Below, piece after piece: positions 8,444 to 14,333 of a DNA stretch of 18,958 bases (position 1 is its first letter; each line of letters begins with the position of its first letter). This stretch comes from Candidatus Latescibacterota bacterium (lineage in GTDB: Bacteria > Latescibacterota > UBA2968): the NCBI GenBank assembly GCA_018650745.1, contig JABIFK010000593.1, positions 1 to 18,958 on the forward strand, written 5' to 3'. A program made the position numbers and the translations under genes. The notes below the pieces were generated by a model. The model did not search any database, was not told where the DNA came from, and saw only the letters and a program-made list of their open reading frames with translations.

Positions 8444-8523
8444 CGGTTGCATCTTTTCGCACACATTGTCAGCACAGTTTCTGACACGGCTTTGAAGCCA
8501 CTATCAAAATGCAAAGATGACCG
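8444..8523 (+). ncRNA. Structured RNA element, copy B of a tandem pair
   Basis: The fold matches copy A. CGGT 8444-8447 pairs with ACCG 8520-8523; after the same TG bulge, CATCTTT 8450-8456 pairs with AAAGATG 8513-8519; then GCA 8459-8461 pairs with TGC 8510-8512. The inner hairpins are 8468-8472 with 8481-8485 (GTCAG/CTGAC, again an 8-nt loop) and 8488-8491 with 8496-8499 (GGCT/AGCC). Compared with copy A, a closing-stem pair is G-C for C-G, two inner-stem pairs are swapped (C-G for G-C, A-T for C-G), and the last pair of hairpin 2 is T-A for A-T. These double changes preserve pairing while sequence diverges, which argues for selection on RNA structure. Confidence 0.68.
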
Positions 8524-8583
8524 ACGTCGTAGACGAACAAAGCAAGCTGGGGAAAACATAAAACATTTTATTCGGAGGCGATT

Positions 8584-8604
8584 ATGCCACCTGTATGTAG
8601 ATAG
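8584..8604 (+). CDS. Mini-ORF B (MPPVCR), possible attenuator leader peptide
   Basis: An ATG preceded by TTCGGAGGCGATT, a strong Shine-Dalgarno, encodes MPPVCR and ends at TAG 8602-8604. The stop lies inside the left arm of the following terminator stem (8601-8614). A ribosome reaching the stop would cover that arm and hinder the hairpin, so translation could favour readthrough. The position relative to structured copy B (62 nt) matches mini-ORF A and copy A (58 nt). Translation is unproven. Confidence 0.42.
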   Translation: MPPVCR

Positions 8605-8646
8605 CGATCGCGTGCGTTTCGAGGCACACGCGGTCGCTATTTTTTT
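8601..8646 (+). terminator. Strong intrinsic terminator or attenuator
   Basis: A 14-bp stem (8601-8614 with 8627-8640, one T-G wobble, core GCGTG/CACGC) is followed at once by a run of seven T (8640-8646). It would end a transcript of roughly 440 nt starting from the sigma-54 site. Because the stop of mini-ORF B overlaps its left arm, it could be conditional rather than constitutive. Confidence 0.88.
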
Positions 8647-8668
8647 ATATAGATATTTATTTGATACT

Positions 8669-8698
8669 GGACCGTTCTGTTGGGCGGTCTCTTTTTTT
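8669..8698 (+). terminator. Second, weaker terminator-like hairpin
   Basis: GACCG (8670-8674) pairs with CGGTC (8685-8689), extended by one G-T wobble, around a 10-nt loop. A seven-T run follows (8692-8698). The stem is short but the layout is that of an intrinsic terminator. It lies about 70 nt upstream of the QueD-like gene and may back up the first terminator. Confidence 0.55.
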
Positions 8699-8768
8699 GC
8701 CAAATAGGAATTATTGCGTATCTTGAGAGCACGTTGATCTGCATCTCATATCAAACTGCGAGGAGAAG

Positions 8769-9227
8769 ATGATGGGCAGCTATTATTCGACTAAGCGCAT
8801 TGGCCCCATTAGTACGGGGCACCGCCAATGGCGAGATCCAGGACATTGTTCATACGTTCATGGGTATGGGCGCTATGTTCAGTTTGTTTTTGCGTGTACC
8901 ACATTGGATGATAAAATGTGGGTGGTCGATTTTGGCGGTCTCAAAGGGATTCGTAAGTGGTTGGAAGACCAATGGGATCATCGCCTTCTCATTGCTTCTG
9001 ATGATCCGTTGCTCGATGCATTTAAAGCACTACATGAAAAGGGTGGCATCAATTTGCATGTGATGGATGTTGAAAAAGGTTGGGGACCTGGCATCGAAGC
9101 TTCATGCAAGTTTGTGCACGATTATATTGACCCATTAATTAGAGAACAAAGCGAAAATCGGTGCTGGGTCAAACGGGTTGAGATTTGGGAGCACGAGAAC
9201 AATTCAGCGTTTTATGAGGGTGATTAA
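8769..9227 (+). CDS. 6-carboxytetrahydropterin synthase / PTPS-like protein (QueD family)
   Basis: This 152-residue protein of the 6-pyruvoyl-tetrahydropterin synthase fold is about the usual family size. Recognisable elements are CSYVHGYGR (Cys27, His31), VVDFGGLKGIRKWL (residues 52-65), Asp70-His71 in QWDHRLL, and the C-terminal WEHENNSAFYEG with the conserved Glu. QueD makes 6-carboxytetrahydropterin on the queuosine/preQ0 path; other members make pterins. The third zinc histidine of the usual HGH motif is Tyr33 here, and the first is probably His18 (GHRQW). I recall the HGY variant from a marine phage/bacterial subfamily whose activity may differ. A Shine-Dalgarno (GAGGAG) lies just upstream; its spacing fits Met2 at 8772 better than Met1. 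No other queuosine gene is nearby, so I give no symbol. It follows the structured leader region and may be its target. Confidence 0.85.
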   Translation: MMGSYYSTKRIGPISTGHRQWRDPGHCSYVHGYGRYVQFVFACTTLDDKMWVVDFGGLKGIRKWLEDQWDHRLLIASDDPLLDAFKALHEKGGINLHVMDVEKGWGPGIEASCKFVHDYIDPLIREQSENRCWVKRVEIWEHENNSAFYEGD

Positions 9228-9269
9228 AATTTTGAAACTGGCAAGCCTCATACGGTGCTTTTTTAACAT

Positions 9270-9593
9270 CTAATCAGATGGTGGAACAAATTGTTTGGTT
9301 AAGGTTGCTGTTCCGTTGCTTGTCGAATCGAGCCGTATTTTTTTGACCGGTTCGTAATCTGGGTCGTTGTACCAATTCATTGCCGCATCCTCAGATTCAA
9401 ACCGCAAAACCACATTCACCGCGCATTCTTTTCCTTCCAATGTTTTGGTTTCATAGTCTGCCACTAAAATTTCTGCAATTTCTCGCACCATTGGTGCGAG
9501 TTTTTCAGAAGACCTGTAAGTTTCGTAAAAGTTCTTCATTCGCCATAGATTGGAAGTAGAAAAGCCTCCAATACCGGGAAATTCATTTCGCAA
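9270..9593 (-). pseudogene. Chimeric ORF: YhcG-type segment fused in frame to a DUF1330 C-terminal part
   Basis: This 107-codon ORF joins two unrelated families. Residues 1-39 (FPGIGGFSTSNLWRMKNFYE, ending APMVREI) match the N-terminal domain of YhcG/DUF1016 PDDEXK proteins. From about residue 40 (EILVADYETKTLEGK, then VVLRFESEDAAMNWYNDPDY and KKIRLDS) the sequence is that of the DUF1330 ferredoxin-like family, lacking its own N-terminus. The junction is near 9476. The frame extends upstream without an ATG through ERQKSATWGKAVVEYLAKDL, which is also YhcG sequence, so Met 9593 is probably not a natural start. Most likely this is the product of a deletion joining two genes, preserved by chance as an open frame. 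Expression as a small fusion protein cannot be excluded. It converges on the QueD-like gene. Confidence 0.75.
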
Positions 9594-9801
9594 ATCCTTA
9601 GCAAGATATTCAACAACAGCTTTGCCCCATGTGGCACTTTTTTGTCGCTCAAATAATTAGATGTCCAATATCCCAATAAAGGCCAACCAATTCTTTATTC
9701 ACTACCTTGAGTGCTGCATATTGAGCGGTACGAACCCGATCCTTGATTTCAAGCAGCAGATCCGTGTAGTCTTTGGGTAGTTTTTTTGGGATATTGCTCA
9801 T
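9477..9801 (-). pseudogene. Frameshifted, truncated YhcG/DUF1016 (PDDEXK nuclease) gene, 5' part
   Basis: From ATG 9801, behind a purine-rich AAGAAGAGAA, the minus strand encodes 50 residues: MSNIPKKLPKDYTDLLLEIK, later AQYAALKVVNKELVGLYWDI and GHLII, then TGA at 9649-9651. This is the start of YhcG/DUF1016 proteins. The expected continuation (ERQKSATWGKAVVEYLAKDL and onward) follows immediately one nucleotide out of frame, so a single-base shift at about 9650 breaks the gene. The continuation runs to about 9477, where it passes into DUF1330 sequence, so the C-terminal nuclease domain is gone. Intact YhcG proteins are roughly 330-380 residues and are often found in defence or mobile contexts. 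Here only about 110 residues of N-terminal domain survive. Confidence 0.85.
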
Positions 9802-9870
9802 ATTTATTCTCTTCTTAAAATCCCGTTTAATGGTACTGGTGTCGAGGAATTTCTACAGCATTTTCTAAGC

Positions 9871-10821
9871 TTAAAACCCTCTTTCTTTGTCCACCACGTT
9901 CTGCACAGGTTCGCTTTTTAAATATCTTTCTAAATTTTGCACAAAAAATTCAAATAATCGTCGCTGGCGATGTTGTGATGCACCTGCACGATGTGGCGTG
10001 AGCAATAAGTTGGGCGCTGTCCAGAGGGGACTGTCTTCTGGTAAGGGTTCTGTTTCGCACACATCTAAAGCTGCACCTGCAATTTCTTCACCTTTTAGAG
10101 CGTCTACCAAGGCATCTTCGTCTACAATGCCGCCTCGGGTGACGTTGATTAAGAATGCCGAGGATTTCATGTGTTTAAACGCTTCTGCGCCAAATAAATG
10201 ATAGGTTTCTTTGGTTAAAGGACAGGCCGTCATAACGGCGTCGCATCGTTCCAATAGGGCATGAAAATGTTCTGTGGTGGGTTGTTTGAGTTCTGTCACG
10301 CCTTCTGGTTTTTCGGTTTTGACGGCATCCAATGCCAAGACGGTCATGTTATAACCTTGCGCACGTTTCAACATTTCCATGCCAAATCCACCCAATCCAA
10401 TCAAACCCAACGTTCCACCAGACACTTCTACGACATTTACGCCTCCCCATTGTTTTTCTTGCATGCGTTCTAGACCTGGGCGAATACCCCGCGCTAAGGC
10501 CAGCAACATCGCCCACGCATGTTCGCCGCCTTGTGGCGCATGTAAACCCGCCGCATTTGAGATTTCTACATCACGTTCAATAATCTCAGGAAACAAGAAA
10601 TGATCCATGCCTGCGCTAAAGGACTGTATCCATTTGAGGTTGGGTGCTGCGGCACATACGGGTGGTTTAAAGAAGCCGATCATGACTTCTACATCACTGG
10701 CCAATGAAACGGCCTCGTCATCGTCTGTTGTGAATAAAGCCTCGCTGTTATATTTTGCGGCAACATCTTGGAATGTTTTTACTTGGTCTTCATCAAACGG
10801 GTAATGGAGTAATATTTTCAC
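9871..10821 (-). CDS. D-2-hydroxyacid dehydrogenase (NAD-binding)
   Basis: This is a D-isomer-specific 2-hydroxyacid dehydrogenase of 316 residues from GTG 10821. The Rossmann motif GLIGLGGFG is near 140-147, followed by an acidic residue (LALDA, about 165) that favours NAD(H). The catalytic triad is Arg229 (NVTRGGIVDE), Glu258 (DVCETEPLP) and His277 (LTPHRAGAS). It interconverts a 2-keto acid and a D-2-hydroxyacid in the cytoplasm; the substrate is not evident, though glyoxylate/hydroxypyruvate or a sugar acid would be typical. The frame also opens at ATG 10848, but AGGGGGCC about 6 nt before the GTG, and the conserved beta strand starting there (VKILLHYPF), support the later start. It is a single gene; an AT-rich divergent region lies upstream and the yhcG relic lies beyond its stop. 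Confidence 0.93.
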   Translation of the reverse strand: MKILLHYPFDEDQVKTFQDVAAKYNSEALFTTDDDEAVSLASDVEVMIGFFKPPVCAAAPNLKWIQSFSAGMDHFLFPEIIERDVEISNAAGLHAPQGGEHAWAMLLALARGIRPGLERMQEKQWGGVNVVEVSGGTLGLIGLGGFGMEMLKRAQGYNMTVLALDAVKTEKPEGVTELKQPTTEHFHALLERCDAVMTACPLTKETYHLFGAEAFKHMKSSAFLINVTRGGIVDEDALVDALKGEEIAGAALDVCETEPLPEDSPLWTAPNLLLTPHRAGASQHRQRRLFEFFVQNLERYLKSEPVQNVVDKERGF

Positions 10822-10923
10822 TTTGGCCCCCTGTTTGTGCGTTGGCATGTTATGGATGGCTCAATATAGCAGTCCTATATCAAATGGGAAACGGGAAATA
10901 AACTGCCTCATATCAGATAAAAA

Positions 10924-10952
10924 CTGACAAGCGAGATTTTTTGTGATATTAT
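10924..10952 (+). promoter_or_regulatory. Sigma-70-like promoter
   Basis: CTGACA (10924-10929) and TATTAT (10947-10952) are separated by exactly 17 nt, close to the vegetative consensus. It points at the short ORF at 10990 and the DUF1593/C69 gene pair at 11113-13749. No other comparably good promoter is visible between the hydroxyacid dehydrogenase and the DUF1593 gene. Confidence 0.6.
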
Positions 10953-10989
10953 GACGGTTCAATTGCAGGACATTATTTGTAGAGATGCG

Positions 10990-11085
10990 ATGTCACTTAC
11001 AATCAAACAGATTACACGTCAAAATCTCGCACAATATGGCACGATACCTATGGCATTTGAGGTTCAGTCTTGTACTATATGTTGA
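10990..11085 (+). pseudogene. 31-residue ORF, probable 5' relic of a GNAT-like acetyltransferase, or a leader peptide
   Basis: An ATG about 37 nt after the promoter opens a 31-codon frame: MSLTIKQITRQNLAQYGTIP, then MAFEVQSCTIC and TGA. ITxxNLxQYxxIPxxFEV resembles, from memory, the start of some GNAT-family N-acetyltransferases, so this may be the stub of a deleted gene. Another frame just past QS reads LVLYVETCCDN, as if a frameshift accompanied the loss. Alternatively it is a leader ORF for the DUF1593 gene 28 nt downstream. I cannot decide between these. Confidence 0.45.
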
Positions 11086-11112
11086 AACTTGCTGTGATAA
11101 TAGAAACCCAAT

Positions 11113-12441
11113 ATGACCTTATTTCTAAGACGGATACTTGTTTTCATTTTATTTTTTGCTCAAGCTACAGAAGGTGATACGATGTTGAAACCGCGGGTTA
11201 TTGTTACGACAGACGGTGAAGGCGATGATCGTTGTTCGATGAATCGCTTTTTACTCTATACCTACCAGTGGCAGGTTGAGGGGCTTATTTATTCCAGTTC
11301 CAAACATCATTGGAAAGGGCGAGATGATGTAGAGGGACATAAGTGGCACAATACAACTTGGATTGAAGATCAAATTGATGCGTATGCAAATGTGTATGAC
11401 AATCTGATTCAACACGAGTCGGGCTATCCAATACCCGACGATCTCAGACAAAAAATATTCGTTGGCAATATTGATTTGGAAGGCGATATGGAACAGGCCA
11501 CGCCCGGTTCCGATCATATCGTTCAGGTGTTGTTGGATTCTGATCCGTCGCCTGTGTGGATACAAGCATGGGGCGGGCCCAATACGATTGCACGGGCTTT
11601 GAAAACGATTGCGGATGAGTATCCTGATCGTATGGTTGACGTGTCAAAGAAGGCCAAGATTTTTCTGATTGCAGAACAGGATCAGACGTTTAAAGATTAC
11701 ATTCTTAAAAAATGGCCTGATGTGGAAACCTTTCAAAGCAGTCGCACGTATCTTGCTATTGCTTATCGCTGGCGAGAGCATATGAGCCCTGAAATTCAAG
11801 CCTATTTCAGCAAGGAATGGTTACGCGATCATATTTTGACAGATCATGGCCCTTTGTGTGCATTGTATGAACCGCGTCCAGATGGTACGTTTCGCTCAGA
11901 AGGTGATTCACCTGCGTTTATGCATATGATTGATGTGGGATTGCGCACATTGGAACATCCGACTTTTGGGGGGTGGGGCGGACGTTTTGAAAAGCGTCCT
12001 GATCGCTGGCGATCTGCACCTGATGATGAGGATATGTTTAAACCCATTCTACGTTGGGCCATTGCGTTTCAAAATGATTGGGCTGCCAAAGCGGATTGGT
12101 GTGTGAAGTCGGTTGAAGAAGCCAATCATCCTCCTGTTGTGACATTAGATCATGCTTTAAATTTGGTTGGCAAAGCAGGTGAACAGGTTTCTCTTGATGC
12201 AAGCAAGACCACGGATTCTGATGGGGATGCGCTGTCGTTTGATTGGTGGCACTATCCAGATTCTGGTACGTATTCTGGTTCGATTGATATTCAAGATGCC
12301 AACACATCAGATGCAACATTGATGTTGCCTACAGATGGAAAAGCAGGGCAGACGATTCATTTGATATGTGAAGTCACAGACCATGGTGCGCCACCGCTGA
12401 CCCGGTATCAGCGGATGATTGTTACTTTTTCTGAAGAATAG
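11113..12441 (+). CDS. DUF1593 / Sde182-like protein (nucleoside hydrolase-like domain plus PKD-like C-terminus), probably secreted
   Basis: This 442-residue protein has an N-terminal signal-peptide-like stretch (MTLFLRRILVFILFFAQA). A DUF1593 domain follows, beginning RVIVTTDGEGDDRCSMNRFL, with WIQAWGGPNTIARAL near 150 and FGGWGGRFEKRP near 285; this is the nucleoside-hydrolase-like fold of the cellulose-binding protein Sde182. The C-terminal 85 residues (NHPPVVTLDHALNLVGKAGE, LDASKTTDSDGDALSFDWW) are a PKD/Ig-like module usual for the family. The role is unproven; a carbohydrate-binding or glycoside-processing function is inferred from Sde182. An alternative start is ATG 11182 (MLKPRVIVTT), which has AAGGTG upstream and would remove the signal peptide. 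I keep 11113 because the hydrophobic start looks genuine. The C69-like gene begins 30 nt downstream, suggesting one transcript. Confidence 0.88.
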   Translation: MTLFLRRILVFILFFAQATEGDTMLKPRVIVTTDGEGDDRCSMNRFLLYTYQWQVEGLIYSSSKHHWKGRDDVEGHKWHNTTWIEDQIDAYANVYDNLIQHESGYPIPDDLRQKIFVGNIDLEGDMEQATPGSDHIVQVLLDSDPSPVWIQAWGGPNTIARALKTIADEYPDRMVDVSKKAKIFLIAEQDQTFKDYILKKWPDVETFQSSRTYLAIAYRWREHMSPEIQAYFSKEWLRDHILTDHGPLCALYEPRPDGTFRSEGDSPAFMHMIDVGLRTLEHPTFGGWGGRFEKRPDRWRSAPDDEDMFKPILRWAIAFQNDWAAKADWCVKSVEEANHPPVVTLDHALNLVGKAGEQVSLDASKTTDSDGDALSFDWWHYPDSGTYSGSIDIQDANTSDATLMLPTDGKAGQTIHLICEVTDHGAPPLTRYQRMIVTFSEE

Positions 12442-12471
12442 TTTTATCACGTGTGAGATAAGGAAAAGGAT

Positions 12472-13749
12472 ATGTTCCCTCAAAGTTGTGATACAATGGT
12501 TGCACTGGGTGCGGCGACTCAGAATGGACAAACGATTTTTGCCAAGAACAGTGATCGACCAGCCAGTGAATGCCAGCCTTTGGAATTACACCCTCAAAAA
12601 AATCATGCATCAGGCGATGAAGCGCCGTGTCAATTTGTGACTTTACCTGAAGCAGAGGTGACGTATCGTCATGTGGGTTCTCGCCCATTTTGGTGCTGGG
12701 GTTATGAGCAGGGTTTTAATGCGCATCAGGTTGTGATTGGCAATGAGGCTGTGCATTCTCATTTGCCTGTTGCAACAACGCCTAAACTCATTGGGATGGA
12801 GCTGTTGCGTTTGGGGCTTGAACGTGGGAAAACGGCGGCTGATGCTGTGGATGTGATGACGGGTTTGATTTCTGAATATGGCCAAGGTAAATTTGAAAAT
12901 GATGCCAATGTGCGTACGTATGACAATGGTTATATTGTGGCTGATCCACACGAAGCGTATGTGATTGAAACAGCGGGACATGATTGGGCGGTAAAAAAAG
13001 TTGAGGGCGCGTTGGGTATTAGCAATGTGTATTCTGTTGAGACGGATTGGGCGCGTACGTCGTGTGAAACATCTGTTGGTGATCGGTTGAATTTTGCTGA
13101 TACATTTACCAAAGACCCACGCACAGAGGGGAGTGGTTTTACGCGGCGGGCTCGGTCTTGTGCTGTTCTTTCTCATTTGACAGAGCAGATTGATGCACAT
13201 ACGATGATGCATTTGCTCAGTGATCATGGGTCTGAAAAATCGCCATCGGATGTGTTTCAAACGGATCTTAAGCAGGGTGGCATTTGTGTGCATTGCAACG
13301 AAGATGGGACGGGTGGCAACACTGCCGCAAGTCTTGTTGCCGATTTGTGTGCGGATGGATCCCGTTTGCCAGTTTATTGGTGCAGTTTTTACTCGCCTTG
13401 TTTAGCGCTTTTTTTACCTGTGTTTATTGAAGGGGAATTGCCCACTATACTTGGTGTGGGGGCTGATGGCCATACGGGTGAGAGTCCGTGGTGGTTGTTT
13501 CATCAATTGAGCCGGGTTGTGCGTGAGGAGCCTGATGAGCGTGTTGGATTGGTGAGAGAGCGATGGTGTGCAATGCAGGCGGAATTGTTTAAAACTGCAT
13601 ATATGATGGCTGAGGAAGGTCGTCATTTGATTGATCGAGAGAAAGAAGAGAAGGCTGGACAGGTGTTGACGGATTATATGGAAGGGAATGTTCGGGATAT
13701 GCTGGGTGAGGTTTCTGGGTTTTTAGAAACTTTTGATAGAAAGAAGTGA
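12472..13749 (+). CDS. Secernin-like peptidase family C69 (Ntn-hydrolase fold)
   Basis: This 425-residue protein opens MFPQSCDTMVALGAATQNGQ followed by TIFAKNSDRPASECQ. That arrangement (a Cys near position 6, then FxKNSDRPxxExQ) is the signature of secernins and C69 dipeptidase relatives. In that family the Cys is the expected nucleophile, exposed after removal of the leader residues. Other supporting stretches are GNEAVHSH, AYVIETAGHDWAVKKVEGAL and ISNVYSVETDW. Human secernins form a modified N-terminal residue at this Cys, while bacterial C69 enzymes hydrolyse dipeptides; activity here is open. A Shine-Dalgarno (AAGGAAAAGGAT) precedes the ATG. There is no signal peptide. It is 30 nt downstream of the DUF1593 gene and likely cotranscribed. 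The gene-free repeat region follows. Confidence 0.9.
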   Translation: MFPQSCDTMVALGAATQNGQTIFAKNSDRPASECQPLELHPQKNHASGDEAPCQFVTLPEAEVTYRHVGSRPFWCWGYEQGFNAHQVVIGNEAVHSHLPVATTPKLIGMELLRLGLERGKTAADAVDVMTGLISEYGQGKFENDANVRTYDNGYIVADPHEAYVIETAGHDWAVKKVEGALGISNVYSVETDWARTSCETSVGDRLNFADTFTKDPRTEGSGFTRRARSCAVLSHLTEQIDAHTMMHLLSDHGSEKSPSDVFQTDLKQGGICVHCNEDGTGGNTAASLVADLCADGSRLPVYWCSFYSPCLALFLPVFIEGELPTILGVGADGHTGESPWWLFHQLSRVVREEPDERVGLVRERWCAMQAELFKTAYMMAEEGRHLIDREKEEKAGQVLTDYMEGNVRDMLGEVSGFLETFDRKK

Positions 13750-13809
13750 ATGCTTAATGGGTTTGTCGATTCATTCTGAAAAATACATCATTCATTTTTT
13801 TTCTTTTAG

Positions 13810-13868
13810 TTGCCTGCGGCGCCATACTTTTTTTCAACAGCTAAAAAAAGTATGCAAAAAAAGCCGCC
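13810..13868 (+). repeat. Palindromic repeat, left arm of an inverted pair
   Basis: This 59-bp unit contains an 11-bp stem (ATACTTTTTTT/AAAAAAAGTAT) with loop CAACAGCT, flanked by GCGGC and GCCGC that can pair as an outer stem. Its reverse complement recurs at 14215-14272 with roughly 85% identity. The hairpin is followed by A-tracts rather than T-tracts, so I do not call it a terminator. It lies 60 nt after the C69 gene. It is most likely a REP-like interspersed palindrome or the terminal repeat of a small non-autonomous element. Confidence 0.8.
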
Positions 13869-13888
13869 CCTCAAGTGCCGGGGAGGCT

Positions 13889-13988
13889 GATTTTCCGCAA
13901 ATACCCTCAGTGGATACATGGGGGACAGTGGCCTGCAATCCTTAGAGCTTTGTAAGATCAGTAGCTGGACGGAATCGTGCGGAAAATC
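13889..13988. repeat. 10-bp perfect inverted repeat inside the gene-free region
   Basis: GATTTTCCGC (13889-13898) and GCGGAAAATC (13979-13988) are exact reverse complements 80 nt apart. The enclosed sequence has further GC-rich runs (ACCCTCAG, ATGGGGG) but no convincing ORF. It could close a structured RNA or be a decayed element end. I do not recognise it. Confidence 0.4.
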
Positions 13989-14214
13989 GTGGTCGCTTGG
14001 TTTGATGGATTTATTTATTCGCTTTCTTAATGTAAAATATTAAAAGTTCAATTTCTCCCACGGTGGTGGGGGCCTTTGTGCAGTTGGTGTGGTGATGTTG
14101 GGTGTGTGTGGAAGGGGCGTATGGCATACGCGGAAGGGTGGGAACTGCGCGGGCTGGTGAGGGTGGTTTTCGCTTGTAAAAACACTGAAGCACATGAAAC
14201 GTGCGACGCGTAGT

Positions 14215-14272
14215 GGCGGCCTTTTTTGCCTACTTTTTTGGGCTGTTGAAAAAAGTAGGACGCCGTAGGCAA
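14215..14272 (-). repeat. Palindromic repeat, right arm of an inverted pair
   Basis: This 58-bp unit reads, in reverse complement, TTGCCTACGGCG and so on, and aligns along its length with the left arm at 13810. The internal stem CCTACTTTTTT/AAAAAAGTAGG is 11 bp. An A-T pair of the left arm's stem is replaced by C-G here, so pairing is kept while sequence differs. The two arms enclose 346 bp. A spurious reading frame across it encodes FFQQPKKVGKKG, resembling the one from the left arm (FFQQLKKVCKK), simply because of the repeat. Confidence 0.8.
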
Positions 14273-14333
14273 TTATAATAAATGAATTAAATGTTTCATG
14301 CCCTTAATCCTCCAAAACCAACATTGGAAATTC

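Larger units (their letters stand above)
13750..14333. other. Gene-free interval (584 nt)
   Basis: No credible coding region is present. The interval holds the inverted pair of palindromic repeats (outer limits 13810 and 14272), the internal inverted repeat, a small hairpin CCCAC-GGTG-GTGGG near 14057-14069, a GCGTATGGCATACGC dyad near 14119-14133, and a TATAAT (14274-14279) just outside the right repeat. That TATAAT could be the -10 for the solute-binding lipoprotein gene, but I see no -35 at proper spacing. Confidence 0.6.

Noticed and set aside
8444..8545. Hammerhead ribozyme, suggested by a three-way junction and GATGA
   Set aside because: The CUGAUGA and GAAA core elements are not both present and no cleavage-site layout fits.
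8440..8707. Overlapping 86-87-codon open frames on both strands across the region after the M28 gene
   Set aside because: They run through the structured RNA and terminator hairpins, have no recognisable protein features, and are mirror frames of each other; the RNA explanation accounts for the conservation better.
8701..8768. preQ1 riboswitch ahead of the QueD-like gene
   Set aside because: The leader lacks the compact C-rich loop and A-rich tail of preQ1-I and I found no preQ1-II/III layout.
12643..13293. 216-codon antisense frame inside the C69 gene
   Set aside because: Its product is low-complexity His/Arg/Ile-rich, a codon shadow of a well-supported gene on the other strand.
14048..14272. 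74-codon minus-strand frame encoding FFQQPKKVGKKG
   Set aside because: It arises from the right palindromic repeat; the left repeat yields a similar peptide for the same reason.
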